NCBI GenBank assembly: GCA_963932145.1
Contig: OZ010586.1
Span: 50,640,389 to 50,704,388, forward strand
Origin: Acanthosepion lycidas
Taxonomy: Eukaryota > Mollusca > Cephalopoda > Sepiida > Sepiidae
Reading direction: 5' to 3'
Length of the DNA stretch: 64,000 bases
The position numbers and the translations under genes were made by a program. Positions 42,210 through 53,252 of the stretch are shown here, in pieces (positions within the stretch are counted from its first letter, which is position 1; every line of letters begins with the position of its first letter). Below the pieces are notes generated by a model. It was not told the origin of the DNA and searched no databases. It saw only the letters and a list, made by a program, of their open reading frames with translations.

Positions 42210-42900
42210 TGTATATATGTGAGTGAGGAAGTATGATACGTTTTCTGTATATAAAAACGTTGTGAATATAAAATGTTGAATTTACGAGGTTTCTGTAGTG
42301 TTATTAAAATGCTTTCACGATGACCGAACAGAATACTTATCGCCAACAGGCAAAATATATTCCTTCAACCTCTTTGTCAGTGTCAGAAAGCTGACTGCTT
42401 TAACCTCATTGGTCCGACTCCATCCCCAACTTTTTTTCTTTTTTTTTTCTTACTTGGCAGTTGATATTTCCATTTAAAATCACAAAAACAACGTTTATTC
42501 GGCTTGTGTTTGCTGTACCCGCGGGTATTGGGCTTTGTGTCTTTGTAGGTTCTCTGGTTTTGCCCTCATGGAATTTATATACAATGCCAGAGATGTCAAT
42601 ATATTAGCCGACGGACGATTGAAGTCTCTCATTTTAGGTTTTCCTACTATATACATTGACATCTATAGTTGAAGATAAGTCGTGAGATAGAGAAGGAAAA
42701 AAAAGGTAAGTTTTTCTGCAAACCTAACACTAAAAAGAAGAAAAAACTGAATTTTCTTTTCTGTTACTTTAAAAACCTGGATTTACAAACTGTATATGAA
42801 TTGGTATCAAATATGGATTAAATCCGACAGAAAGATAAAAAAAAAAAAGACAGGTAAGTGTTCTAAATGCCCGTTGTCAAGAATAACAATGCGTGTAACA
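42210..42900. other. Unclassified sequence
   Basis: Mixed composition with poly(T) and poly(A) runs. Nothing recognised. Confidence 0.3.
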
Positions 42901-42904
42901 GCTT

Positions 42905-43258
42905 TTTGCTACTGCTGGCTTACACATTGAAACACCTGTTCTCATACGAGTACCGAAGATAAGCAACGTCGATCCTGGTCAGTACCTAGATGAGTGGCCA
43001 TTTTGGAATGGCAGGTGCTGTAAGCTTGGATGTGCGAGTGGTGATAAGGGCTTGGAATTGTTAATTGGAGAGCTGAATTCCAATTCCATTTCGGTTTTTT
43101 ATATTCACTTATGAGCAAATATCCTTAGGAAAGGTATGAATCCACCCCTGTTCCCCAGTTATTGGTTAAATAGTAAGAATTATTTCACTAAAACCATTAT
43201 TATTTCCCTAAAAAGAAATCTTTTAAATAACCTGCAAAGTGTTCATAAACCGTAGAAA
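42905..43258 (+). mobile_element. 5S-rRNA/tRNA composite SINE, full length
   Basis: Order: a 5S rRNA-like head of about 115 bp at 42,917-43,030 ('AACACCTGTTCTCATACGAG', 'TACCGAAGATAAGCAACGTC', 'CTGGTCAGTACCTAGATGAG', 'GCAGGTGCTGTAAGCTTGG'). Next comes a tRNA-like part at 43,030-43,095 with 'GAATTCCAATTCC' as the decayed box B. The body has 'TTCACTTATGAGCAAATATC' and 'CTTAGGAAAGGTATGAATCC', and the tail is 'AAATAACCTGCAAAGTGTTC' plus 'ATAAACCGTAGAAA'. A functional 5S gene is excluded by the lack of 5S at its 3' flank and by base changes in the internal control region. Confidence 0.8.
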
Positions 43259-43259
43259 C

Positions 43260-43685
43260 CGAAGCAATCAAATCTAAACAATTAACAAAAATCAAATCAA
43301 ATAGATAAAAATAAAGAAAAATTCGGATTTATTATTTGTATTGTTCTCAAGTAATTAATTCATTCTACAATTCCTAGTCTAGAAGGACCCGCTGCCATTT
43401 TGAAGGACTGATGTTACATAACAGTTCAACACTTTTTTCTGTGTAGGTTCACCTATTGTTCAGTTCACACTCCTGATCAGTGTTTTGAACAGGAGTAGAG
43501 GTTTATCCCTTGTTTCTTGTTTAAGATTGGCTTTCCGTTTCCTACCCAAGTTTCCTTCAACTCTATACTTCTAACGTCTTTTTTAAACTCTGAAATTTTA
43601 TTTTTAGTTTGCTTATCGCCCGGTTTACACTCCTTCCTGATCTTTTGAACAGAAAGAGATGTTTATATCTTGTTTACTTTTTAGG
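43260..43685 (+). other. Diverged LINE-like UTR sequence, unclear
   Basis: Contains two similar stretches of about 180 bp (around 43,440 and 43,610) with 'GTTCAGTTCACACTCCTGAT' and 'GGTTTACACTCCTTCCTGAT', then 'GAACAG..GTAGAGGTTTATC'-type text. A tandem duplication leads into the LINE UTR end. Confidence 0.45.
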
Positions 43686-43689
43686 ATTA

Positions 43690-43795
43690 ACTTTCCATTT
43701 CCTTCTAATGTATTTTTCGTTGTCTTTCACTTTTAGTAGACCCTTGCATCTTAGTGACATTATCGTCTTGCTAGGGGTGAATTGATTTTTTAACA
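43690..43795 (+). mobile_element. CR1/Jockey-type LINE, 3' UTR end
   Basis: 'CCCTTGCATCTTAGTGACAT' and 'GTCTTGCTAGGGGTGAATTG' are the family's last UTR bases. Confidence 0.65.
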
Positions 43796-43935
43796 AAATC
43801 TAAGGAAATTTCCTTGTTTCTTAATACTTTGCTTAGCTTTTTGAAAGACATATTTCCCTATTGTAATGTGTCTTTGGGTTTCGGTGTCATATTTTCCATC
43901 CTCTGTTAAAACACGTCCCAAATAATTTAAATTTT
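43796..43935 (-). mobile_element. RTE-type LINE, internal fragment
   Basis: In reverse it encodes 'YLGRVLTEDGKYDTETQRHI' in pieces. A GKYVFQKAKQSIKKQ-like stretch follows. This matches the RTE ORF2 region after the RT core (usual form YLGSLVTEDGKCDTEIKSRI). Confidence 0.6.
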
Positions 43936-44239
43936 CTTACTTGATTTAAAAAGTTTTGTTTTTTTTACTTTAAATTTTAAAGAACTGATGTCGCTTCTGT
44001 GTAAATTTGGAGGCCGTTTGGTTTCAGTATCAGAGGAGTTGATTTATATTCTACAATAGTTTAGGTCATTATTTCCGTTTCGTAGAAAGACTTTCCATTA
44101 AGCTTGTCTGCATATGTAAGCAACACTTGTAACATACCCAATACCTTCCACATAATCTCTGCTTAGTGCGACTTGCTATTGAAAAGTGTCTAGCAAAGCT
44201 GAATTTGTAAATCAATTTTTATTTACTCCTGTCTGATCG

Positions 44240-45090
44240 GTCCGATAAAGTCAAATAGGTGGCTGATGTCAAAAACAACTTTCAGTCTGTTGTTAAATGG
44301 GGTAACGGATGGCTTGTTAATTTTAACGCCTCGAAAACTATACTGCTCTTTATTAATCACCTAAAAGTCCCCTTTCTGCCTTCCATCAGCATGGCTGATT
44401 CTAACCTCCAGGAGAATGACTCGTATTGCCTTCTCAGCTTAACGTTCTCGGATGACAAGAAGTGGGAAGAGTATATTGGATCCATTGCTAGGTCATCGGC
44501 TAAAAAGGTTGGTTCACTGTGTTCCAGAACCAATCTTACTAATCTATGTCTACTATTCGTCCATGTTTAGAATACGGCTGTCATATATGACCTGGTACTC
44601 CTGCTATATATCTAAAACTCCTTGATAAAATACAAAAAAGAATCAGCAATATTATAGGTCCTGATCTGACGTCTCAGCTTTAGTTACTTTCCATCAACCG
44701 TAAAGTTGTCTCCTTGTTCCTTTTCTATAAATACTTCCATGTCAACTGTTCAGTTGAGCTCTTTGCTATTGAAGGTAGACTTTATGAATTTAAGCGCAGT
44801 ACTAATGACAATGAGGTCTCACCAATTTACAGTTGAGTTGGCTAGATCTATACTAACAATTTCTTTTCTCGCTCTTCTACATTGTGGAAATGCTCTTCCG
44901 GGTTAATACTTTCCAGTCAACTTTAAACTTCAAAAATTTTTAATGCAATATCAATCGTTATCTACTGTCCTACTGATTACACTTTTTTGTTCTTGCTCCT
45001 TAGTAAAGTATTGTTTTGTAATTTTTCCACACCAGTAATCCCTTGTTTCTTAGTTGCTTTACTTACCTTACTTGGGATAAAATCGATTGA
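44240..45090 (+). mobile_element. CR1/Jockey-type LINE, longest copy in the window
   Basis: The open frame 44,259-44,570 encodes the RT thumb region: 'VVKWGNGWLVNFNASKTILL', then 'MADSNLQENDSYCLLSLTFS' and 'KKWEEYIGSIARSSAKKVGS'. After a frameshift come 'CLEYGCHI', 'GTPAIYLKLLDKIQKRISNI' and IGPDLTSQL. Then 'RLYEFKRSTNDNEVSPIYS' leads to the usual C-terminus, stop and 3' UTR ('CCCTTGTTTCTTAGTTGCTT', end 'CTTACTTGGGATAAAAT'). Palm and YxDD lie upstream and are lost. It defines the family for the shorter copies. Confidence 0.85.
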
Positions 45091-45609
45091 AAAATGCCAA
45101 AAAACAAAAACAAAAAAAAATGCGCAAGTAAATAGACCATGTTTACTGCCACTGACATCAAGCGTTTAAATAGTGCATAGCGTGTTGTGTGTATGCGCGT
45201 GCGTTCGCGTGATAAACGTAGATAGAAAACAAGTTAATGAAATTCAGTTCATTAATTTAATGCCAATTATGTCCTGTCGCCGTGTGGGGAAGTTCGAAAG
45301 AAAGAGAGATTTTTTTTTATTGTCTTTTTAAAATCCGACCCTGTTTTTATACAAACCTGTCACGTGACACGACTGTAGTCACGTGACTACATATCTAAGG
45401 GAGAGTGGCAACATTTCTGCCGCATATATTTTATTTATCGACGTGGGTGTGTGAATGCTAAATAACAAAATTACAACGTAGCAATAAGAACACAACAAAA
45501 AAACATACAAATTATACAATATAAAAAATTTATGAATATTCAACTTGCGTGAAGAAATGCATTTTCACCTTTCTATTTTCCCATGGGTAGGTTTTTTTCA
45601 TAAAAAAAA

Positions 45610-45815
45610 AAAAAAGACACCTGAGTTCGAGTCTGAAATCTTCAGCCTTCTAGCCTGTATTATTGTGCTTTATTGCTTGAGCTAAACCAAAATGCAGATG
45701 TTTATTTATTCACCTTACTCAAAATCATAGTACAGGGTCACCTAGTGAGGATCGAACTCACTCCGCTGGCGAATTTCTTAAAACTTTGCTCTATGTCAAG
45801 TGACGTTTAGCTCAA
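45610..45815 (-). mobile_element. tRNA-like SINE heads, two in a row
   Basis: In reverse, 45,728-45,810 carries 'GTGAGTTCGATCCTCACTAG' (box B). Positions 45,612-45,690 carry 'GGTTTAGCTCAAGCAATAAA' (box A) and 'CAGACTCGAACTCAGGTGTC' (box B). The acceptor stems do not pair, so these are tRNA-derived SINE parts, not tRNA genes. Repeated at 49,021-49,225 and 52,432-52,640. Confidence 0.5.
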
Positions 45816-45861
45816 TCTGGTAAAAGGCCAATAGTGAGATACATTATGAAAATCGAAGTGA

Positions 45862-46150
45862 TTTTTCCAATCGATTTCATCCCAAGCAACACAGTAAAGC
45901 CACTAAAACACAAGGGTGTGGAAAAATTAGAAAACGAATCTTTATTAAGAAGCAAAAACAAAAAAAAAAAACAGTGTAATCAGTAGAACTGTATCTGTAT
46001 CGATTGATATTGCATTTAAATCTTTCAAGTTTAAAGTTGGCTGCAAAATATGTACCCGGAAGAGATTTCCACAAGCGAGAAGTGTGAGAAAAGAAACTGT
46101 TAGTATAGAACTTACTGTTAGATTTAGCCAACTCTATCTAGGTTTCATTG
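45862..46150 (-). mobile_element. CR1/Jockey-type LINE, 3' end
   Basis: In reverse the 84-codon open frame 45,877-46,131 reads MAKSNSKFYTNSFFSHTSRL, then WKSLPGTYFAANFKLERFKC and NINRYRYSST. It ends in the family UTR. It has no independent gene features. It lies head to head with the next LINE end. Confidence 0.85.
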
Positions 46151-46432
46151 TTGAACTAGTTACATGAAACCGTCAGTTCTATTCTAAATGTTTCATTTCT
46201 CACACTTCTCACCTGTGAAAGGCCATTCAGATTTCTTGCTTCCCTGCCACCTACAATATTCAAAATTTTAAATGTAACGCCAATCGCTATCTTCTGTCTT
46301 CCCGAACTCTGTTCTTTTATTATTCTTTCTCTTCACTAAAGTTTTCACATTCTCTTTCACTCCCAGTAATCCTTTGCGTCCTAGTAGCATTATCTCCTTG
46401 CTTGTTGTGAAATGATAATAAAAGATAAAATA
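46151..46432 (+). mobile_element. CR1/Jockey-type LINE, 3' end
   Basis: Starts at 'TTACATGAAACCGTCAGTTC', encoding the KFYSKCFISHTSHL-like stretch. It ends with 'TTGCGTCCTAGTAGCATTAT' and 'CTTGCTTGTTGTGAAATGAT'. Confidence 0.8.
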
Positions 46433-48104
46433 TAACTCAAGGTTTCCGCCAATCCAATGCCTTGGATTTCAAATATTCTCTTTGTCTAGGAATAGAGGCG
46501 ACTCACTTCCGGTTAACGCCTGAGTAACTTACCATTTCTAGACGGCATTTTATTCTATTTGCTTTAGATGTTCTTCTTCGAATGTTGTAACTAAGGAAAG
46601 GCGTAACAGAACAAACATACGTGACATTGATGTGTGCAAATATTGCGATCACAGTAACAAGAATGGCACTAAATGGCAACTACTAAGAGCAACTGAACAA
46701 TGGGAAACAATAGTTTTATCGCTATGTCTTTGTGCCTGCAAAAATGAATTATGGGTAATCAAATTCGATACTGATTTGGTCAAGTAGATCAAATGAATAT
46801 AAAAAATAATCGCTATACTGGCTTAAATATAAATGTCCACATTAACAGGGTTATATTTTCTTAATTTGTAATGTTAAACTGTCAAATTAGAATCGATATA
46901 AGTGTCAAAGTTTAAAGAGAAACAATTTATTTTACTATAAGATCAATAAATTATTTCATTAACATTTTGGTCTATCTTCTTTTAATTCTCTGAACACAAT
47001 TCACGTATTTTTGGACTATGATTATAGGTTTGCTAAAATGACAAATGTCTCGATGAGTTACATTCTTTTGTGCCACCAATTCGGACCTTTACAGCTAAAG
47101 CCCCGCCTTACTAATTCCACAGGTCTGACTCCCTACGTATTCCTTTAAGGGTACCTCCACTAAACTTTCGATATCTAAGGTTTAAAATGAATTTTTAAAA
47201 AATGAAAAAGCATTCTTGAAGCTTACTTTTTAGCTTTAATTGAAAACTAAACGATTACATTTTACTGTTTCCAGTTTGGTGTATCTCAAATAGAAATAAT
47301 ATTGATTGGAATCTTAACTTTTTGGTCGCTTTGAGCAAAATCATTAAAATCGACCATTTTTGACACATTTTGTAAACAAAAGTTAATTCTCGGTTTTAAG
47401 AATCTTGCAAATTATAAAATATTTGTGACACGTTATTTGAGGAAAATTAGCAAATTTAAAGTTAAATCAATCTGATTTTAAACAAATATTACTTATAGCA
47501 GAAAATGTAGTATACAAGCATTTCTTAACCACGGAGTCTTGTTTTTCTGATGTGTTGATTGGTTTATTGACAGCCTGACGTATTGAAAAGCTAAGTACAG
47601 TTGACTAAAATTCTACGTGAACGCTTTGTTTTTCATTTTTATCTATCTCGTATTTTTTAAATTAACATAATATTTTCAGCAATTATCCAATATTTTATTG
47701 AATTTTACTTTCTTTGGGTTTATAGCTTACGTTTGAAGATGCTTTCTGAAAAAATAATAAAATTTAAAATACTATAAATTTTTCTTAATCTAATTTAAAA
47801 ATTTAATAGCTGAGATAATTTAAAAATTAATGAAATACCATGATATAGGTAACTCAATAATTTATGAAACATTATTGCATTTTATTTATTATTAATTTAT
47901 ATTTTTTAATATCTTTTTTATTTTCTATTTTATCCTTTATTATTAATTGCTATCATGATGGTTACTAAATGTTTCAATTATTTTATTTATTAAATTTTTA
48001 TAGTACTTTAAATTTTATTATTAATTTGGTAATTGTTTACACTTTTATTATTTTATTTAATCATAATCCAATACCCTAAACAATATATAATAAAAATGTT
48101 ACTA

Positions 48105-48183
48105 TTAGGTTGGTGCAAAAATAATGGCGTTTTTTGACGTATTTTTTAACGTCAAAAACGCCATTATCTTTGCACCAACCTAA
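48105..48183. mobile_element. Palindromic mariner MITE, subtype 3, copy e
   Basis: 79 bp with TA target sites. Inner stem 'AATGGCGTTTTTTGACGT'. Present at the same position in unit 2, so it inserted before the duplication. Confidence 0.95.
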
Positions 48184-49273
48184 TATATGTAACAGTGAAA
48201 AAACTTTTGGAAATATTTTGTGGCCTTAAAAGGGCAGTTTTTATCTCTTCAATTGCCTCTTTAACCATTACTGGATTGATTCTCCAGATAGAGGTCAGCG
48301 TCAACTTTTATTTGTTCAATTGAGAGTTGTCAGCTATATCATTAAGATAGGAAATATTATAAAATGGATTTGCAAAACTCATGACGTAGCCGACATAATC
48401 ACGGTTTACACCATCAATTGTCCAAATATGCCTGATGGTATGTCCAGCTATGTTTAGTGAAATAGGGATTGCAAAAATAAAAAGTAAAACTTACTTTAAA
48501 ATTTTGAAGTTGTGATTTGCAAAGCCTGGTGAGACGTAAACACAGGAATGAATAATGAAATTAATGAATTGCACACAGCCGAAAAAGTTTATTGGTTTTT
48601 TTCACTAAGAGGTTACAACCCTTAAAACACGTGACCTTTTAATGATAATGTCATTTATGGACGACCATACTTACAAAAATGGTAATCTTTATGCGCTAAA
48701 AATTTCAATTTTTTTTAAAGATTTTTTTTTATTGTCTTTTTAAAATCCGACCCTGTTTTTATACAAACCTGTCACGTGACACGACTGTAGTCACGTGACT
48801 ACATATCTAAGGGAGAGTGGCAACATTTCTGCCGCATATATTTTATTTATCGACGTGGGTGTGTGAATGCTAAATAACAAAATTACAACGTAGCAATAAG
48901 AACACAACAAAAAAACATACAAATTATACAATATAAAAAATTTATGAATATTCAACTTGCGTGAAGAAATGCATTTTCACCTTTCTATTTTCCCATGGGT
49001 AGGTTTTTTTCATAAAAAAAAAAAAAAGACACCTGAGTTCGAGTCTGAAATCTTCAGCCTTCTAGCCTGTATTATTGTGCTTTATTGCTTGAGCTAAACC
49101 AAAATGCAGATGTTTATTTATTCACCTTACTCAAAATCATAGTACAGGGTCACCTAGTGAGGATCGAACTCACTCCGCTGGCGAATTTCTTAAAACTTTG
49201 CTCTATGTCAAGTGACGTTTAGCTCAATCTGGTAAAAGGCCAATAGTGAGATACATTATGAAAATCGAAGTGA

Positions 49274-49560
49274 TTTTTCCAATCGATTTCATCCCAAGCA
49301 ACACAGTAAAGCCACTAAAACACAAGGGTGTGGAAAAATTAGAAAACGAATCTTTATTAAAAAGCAAAAACAAAAAAAAACAGTGTAATCAGTAGAACTG
49401 TATCTGTATCGATTGATATTGCATTTAAATCTTTCAAGTTTAAAGTTGGCTGCAAAATATGTACCCGGAAGAGATTTCCACAAGCGAGAAGTGTGAGAAA
49501 AGAAACTGTTAGTATAGAACTTACTGTTAGATTTAGCCAACTCTATCTAGGTTTCATTGT
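49274..49560 (-). mobile_element. CR1/Jockey-type LINE, 3' end (unit 2)
   Basis: Counterpart of 45,862-46,150. Its open frame (49,289-49,540) is one codon shorter because the A run is shorter. Confidence 0.85.
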
Positions 49561-49843
49561 TGAACTAGTTACATGAAACCGTCAGTTCTATTCTAAATGT
49601 TTCATTTCTCACACTTCTCACCTGTGAAAGGCCATTCAGATTTCTTGCTTCCCTGCCACCTACAATATTCAAAATTTTAAATGTAACGCCAATCGCTATC
49701 TTCTGTCTTCCCGAACTCTGTTCTTTTATTATTCTTTCTCTTCACTAAAGTTTTCACATTCTCTTTCACTCCCAGTAATCCTTTGCGTCCTAGTAGCATT
49801 ATCTCCTTGCTTGTTGTGAAATGATAATAAAAGATAAAATATA
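49561..49843 (+). mobile_element. CR1/Jockey-type LINE, 3' end (unit 2)
   Basis: Counterpart of 46,151-46,432, with no difference that I noticed. Confidence 0.8.
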
Positions 49844-51513
49844 ACTCAAGGTTTCCGCCAATCCAATGCCTTGGATTTCAAATATTCTCTTTGTCTAGGA
49901 ATAGAGGCGACTCACTTCCGGTTAACGCCTGAGTAACTTACCATTTCTAGACGGCATTTTATTCTATTTGCTTTAGATGTTCTTCTTCGAATGTTGTAAC
50001 TAAGGAAAGGCGTAACAGAACAAACATACGTGACATTGATGTGTGCAAATATTGCGATCACAGTAACAAGAATGGCACTAAATGGCAACTACTAAGAGCA
50101 ACTGAACAATGGGAAACAATAGTTTTATCGCTATGTCTTTGTGCCTGCAAAAATGAATTATGGGTAATCAAATTCGATACTGATTTGGTCAAGTAGATCA
50201 AATGAATATAAAAAATAATCGCTATACTGGCTTAAATATAAATGTCCACATTAACAGGGTTATATTTTCTTAATTTGTAATGTTAAACTGTCAAATTAGA
50301 ATCGATATAAGTGTCAAAGTTTAAAGAGAAACAATTTATTTTACTATAAGATCAATAAATTATTTCATTAACATTTTGGTCTATCTTCTTTTAATTCTCT
50401 GAACACAATTCACGTATTTTTGGACTATGATTATAGGTTTGCTAAAATGACAAATGTCTCGATGAGTTACATTCTTTTGTGCCACCAATTCGGACCTTTA
50501 CAGCTAAAGCCCCGCCTTACTAATTCCACAGGTCTGACTCCCTACGTATTCCTTTAAGGGTACCTCCACTAAACTTTCGATATCTAAGGTTTAAAATGAA
50601 TTTTTAAAAAATGAAAAAGCATTCTTGAAGCTTACTTTTTAGCTTTAATTGAAAACTAAACGATTACATTTTACTGTTTCCAGTTTGGTGTATCTCAAAT
50701 AGAAATAATATTGATTGGAATCTTAACTTTTTGGTCGCTTTGAGCAAAATCATTAAAATCGACCATTTTTGACACATTTTGTAAACAAAAGTTAATTCTC
50801 GGTTTTAAGAATCTTGCAAATTATAAAATATTTGTGACACGTTATTTGAGGAAAATTAGCAAATTTAAAGTTAAATCAATCTGATTTTAAACAAATATTA
50901 CTTATAGCAGAAAATGTAGTATACAAGCATTTCTTAACCACGGAGTCTTGTTTTTCTGATGTGTTGATTGGTTTATTGACAGCCTGACGTATTGAAAAGC
51001 TAAGTACAGTTGACTAAAATTCTACGTGAACGCTTTGTTTTTCATTTTTATCTATCTCGTATTTTTTAAATTAACATAATATTTTCAGCAATTATCCAAT
51101 ATTTTATTGAATTTTACTTTCTTTGGGTTTATAGCTTACGTTTGAAGATGCTTTCTGAAAAAATAATAAAATTTAAAATACTATAAATTTTTCTTAATCT
51201 AATTTAAAAATTTAATAGCTGAGATAATTTAAAAATTAATGAAATACCATGATATAGGTAACTCAATAATTTATGAAACATTATTGCATTTTATTTATTA
51301 TTAATTTATATTTTTTAATATCTTTTTTATTTTCTATTTTATCCTTTATTATTAATTGCTATCATGATGGTTACTAAATGTTTCAATTATTTTATTTATT
51401 AAATTTTTATAGTACTTTAAATTTTATTATTAATTTGGTAATTGTTTACACTTTTATTATTTTATTTAATCATAATCCAATACCCTAAACAATATATAAT
51501 AAAAATGTTACTA

Positions 51514-51592
51514 TTAGGTTGGTGCAAAAATAATGGCGTTTTTTGACGTATTTTTTAACGTCAAAAACGCCATTATCTTTGCACCAACCTAA
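51514..51592. mobile_element. Palindromic mariner MITE, subtype 3, copy f
   Basis: Same sequence and site as copy e, carried by unit 2. Confidence 0.95.
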
Positions 51593-52682
51593 TATATGTA
51601 ACAGTGAAAAAACTTTTGGAAATATTTTGTGGCCTTAAAAGGGCAGTTTTTATCTCTTCAATTGCCTCTTTAACCATTACTGGATTGATTCTCCAGATAG
51701 AGGTCAGCGTCAACTTTTATTTGTTCAATTGAGAGTTGTCAGCTATATCATTAAGATAGGAAATATTATAAAATGGATTTGCAAAACTCATGACGTAGCC
51801 GACATAATCACGGTTTACACCATCAATTGTCCAAATATGCCTGATGGTATGTCCAGCTATGTTTAGTGAAATAGGGATTGCAAAAATAAAAAGTAAAACT
51901 TACTTTAAAATTTTGAAGTTGTGATTTGCAAAGCCTGGTGAGACGTAAACACAGGAATGAATAATGAAATTAATGAATTGCACACAGCCGAAAAAGTTTA
52001 TTGGTTTTTTTCACTAAGAGGTTACAACCCTTAAAACACGTGACCTTTTAATGATAATGTCATTTATGGACGACCATACTTACAAAAATGGTAATCTTTA
52101 TGCGCTAAAAATTTCAATTTTTTTTAAAGATTTTTTTTTATTGTCTTTTTAAAATCCGACCCTGTTTTTATACAAACCTGTCACGTGACACGACTGTAGT
52201 CACGTGACTACATATCTAAGGGAGAGTGGCAACATTTCTGCCGCATATATTTTATTTATCGACGTGGGTGTGTGAATGCTAAATAACAAAATTACAACGT
52301 AGCAATAAGAACACAACAAAAAAACATACAAATTATACAATATAAAAAATTTATGAATATTCAACTTGCGTGAAGAAATGCATTTTCACCTTTCTATTTT
52401 CCCATGGGTAGGTTTTTTTCATAAAAAAAAAAAAAAGACACCTGAGTTCGAGTCTGAAATCTTCAGCCTTCTAGCCTGTATTATTGTGCTTTATTGCTTG
52501 AGCTAAACCAAAATGCAGATGTTTATTTATTCACCTTACTCAAAATCATAGTACAGGGTCACCTAGTGAGGATCGAACTCACTCCGCTGGCGAATTTCTT
52601 AAAACTTTGCTCTATGTCAAGTGACGTTTAGCTCAATCTGGTAAAAGGCCAATAGTGAGATACATTATGAAAATCGAAGTGA

Positions 52683-52970
52683 TTTTTCCAATCGATTTCA
52701 TCCCAAGCAACACAGTAAAGCCACTAAAACACAAGGGTGTGGAAAAATTAGAAAACGAATCTTTATTAAAAAGCAAAAACAAAAAAAAACAGTGTAATCA
52801 GTAGAACTGTATCTGTATCGATTGATATTGCATTTAAATCTTTCAAGTTTAAAGTTGGCTGCAAAATATGTACCCGGAAGAGATTTCCACAAGCGAGAAG
52901 TGTGAGAAAAGAAACTGTTAGTATAGAACTTACTGTTAGATTTAGCCAACTCTATCTAGGTTTCATTGTT
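52683..52970 (-). mobile_element. CR1/Jockey-type LINE, 3' end (unit 3)
   Basis: Counterpart of 49,274-49,560, same 83-codon open frame (52,698-52,949). Confidence 0.85.
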
Positions 52971-53252
52971 GAACTAGTTACATGAAACCGTCAGTTCTAT
53001 TCTAAATGTTTCATTTCTCACACTTCTCACCTGTGAAAGGCCATTCAGATTTCTTGCTTCCCTGCCACCTACAATATTCAAAATTTTAAATGTAACGCCA
53101 ATCGCTATCTTCTGTCTTCCCGAACTCTGTTCTTTTATTATTCTTTCTCTTCACTAAAGTTTTCACATTCTCTTTCACTCCCAGTAATCCTTTGCGTCCT
53201 AGTAGCATTATCTCCTTGCTTGTTGTGAAATGATAATAAAAGATAAAATATA
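52971..53252 (+). mobile_element. CR1/Jockey-type LINE, 3' end (unit 3)
   Basis: Counterpart of 49,561-49,843. Confidence 0.8.

Larger units (their letters stand above)
45311..48721. repeat. Tandem triplication, unit 1 (3.41 kb)
   Basis: First of three head-to-tail units. It shares its sequence with 48,722-52,131 almost base for base. It contains tRNA-like SINE heads (45,612-45,810), a head-to-head pair of LINE ends (45,862-46,430) and a palindromic MITE (48,105-48,183). The stretch 46,430-48,100 is AT-rich and unclassified. The left boundary lies in a 'GATTTTTTTT' run. Confidence 0.95.
48722..52131. repeat. Tandem triplication, unit 2 (3.41 kb)
   Basis: Nearly identical to unit 1. The differences I see are mainly in poly(A) length (about 49,020 and 49,371-49,381) and one G/A change near 49,361. 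The spacing of the equivalent open frames is 3,412 and 3,409 bases. Holds the same LINE ends (49,274-49,560 reverse, 49,561-49,843 forward) and MITE. Confidence 0.95.

Noticed and set aside
42917-43030. Functional 5S rRNA gene
   Set aside because: Base changes in the internal control region, no poly(T) terminator at its end, and a tRNA-like SINE head fused downstream.
45612-45690. A tRNA gene in the tandem unit
   Set aside because: Boxes A and B are recognisable, but the acceptor stem does not pair and no discriminator or terminator is present. It is a SINE head.
45877-46131. A conserved host gene, because the same open frame appears three times
   Set aside because: It is a LINE C-terminus carried by the tandem triplication. 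The repetition reflects DNA duplication, not a gene family.
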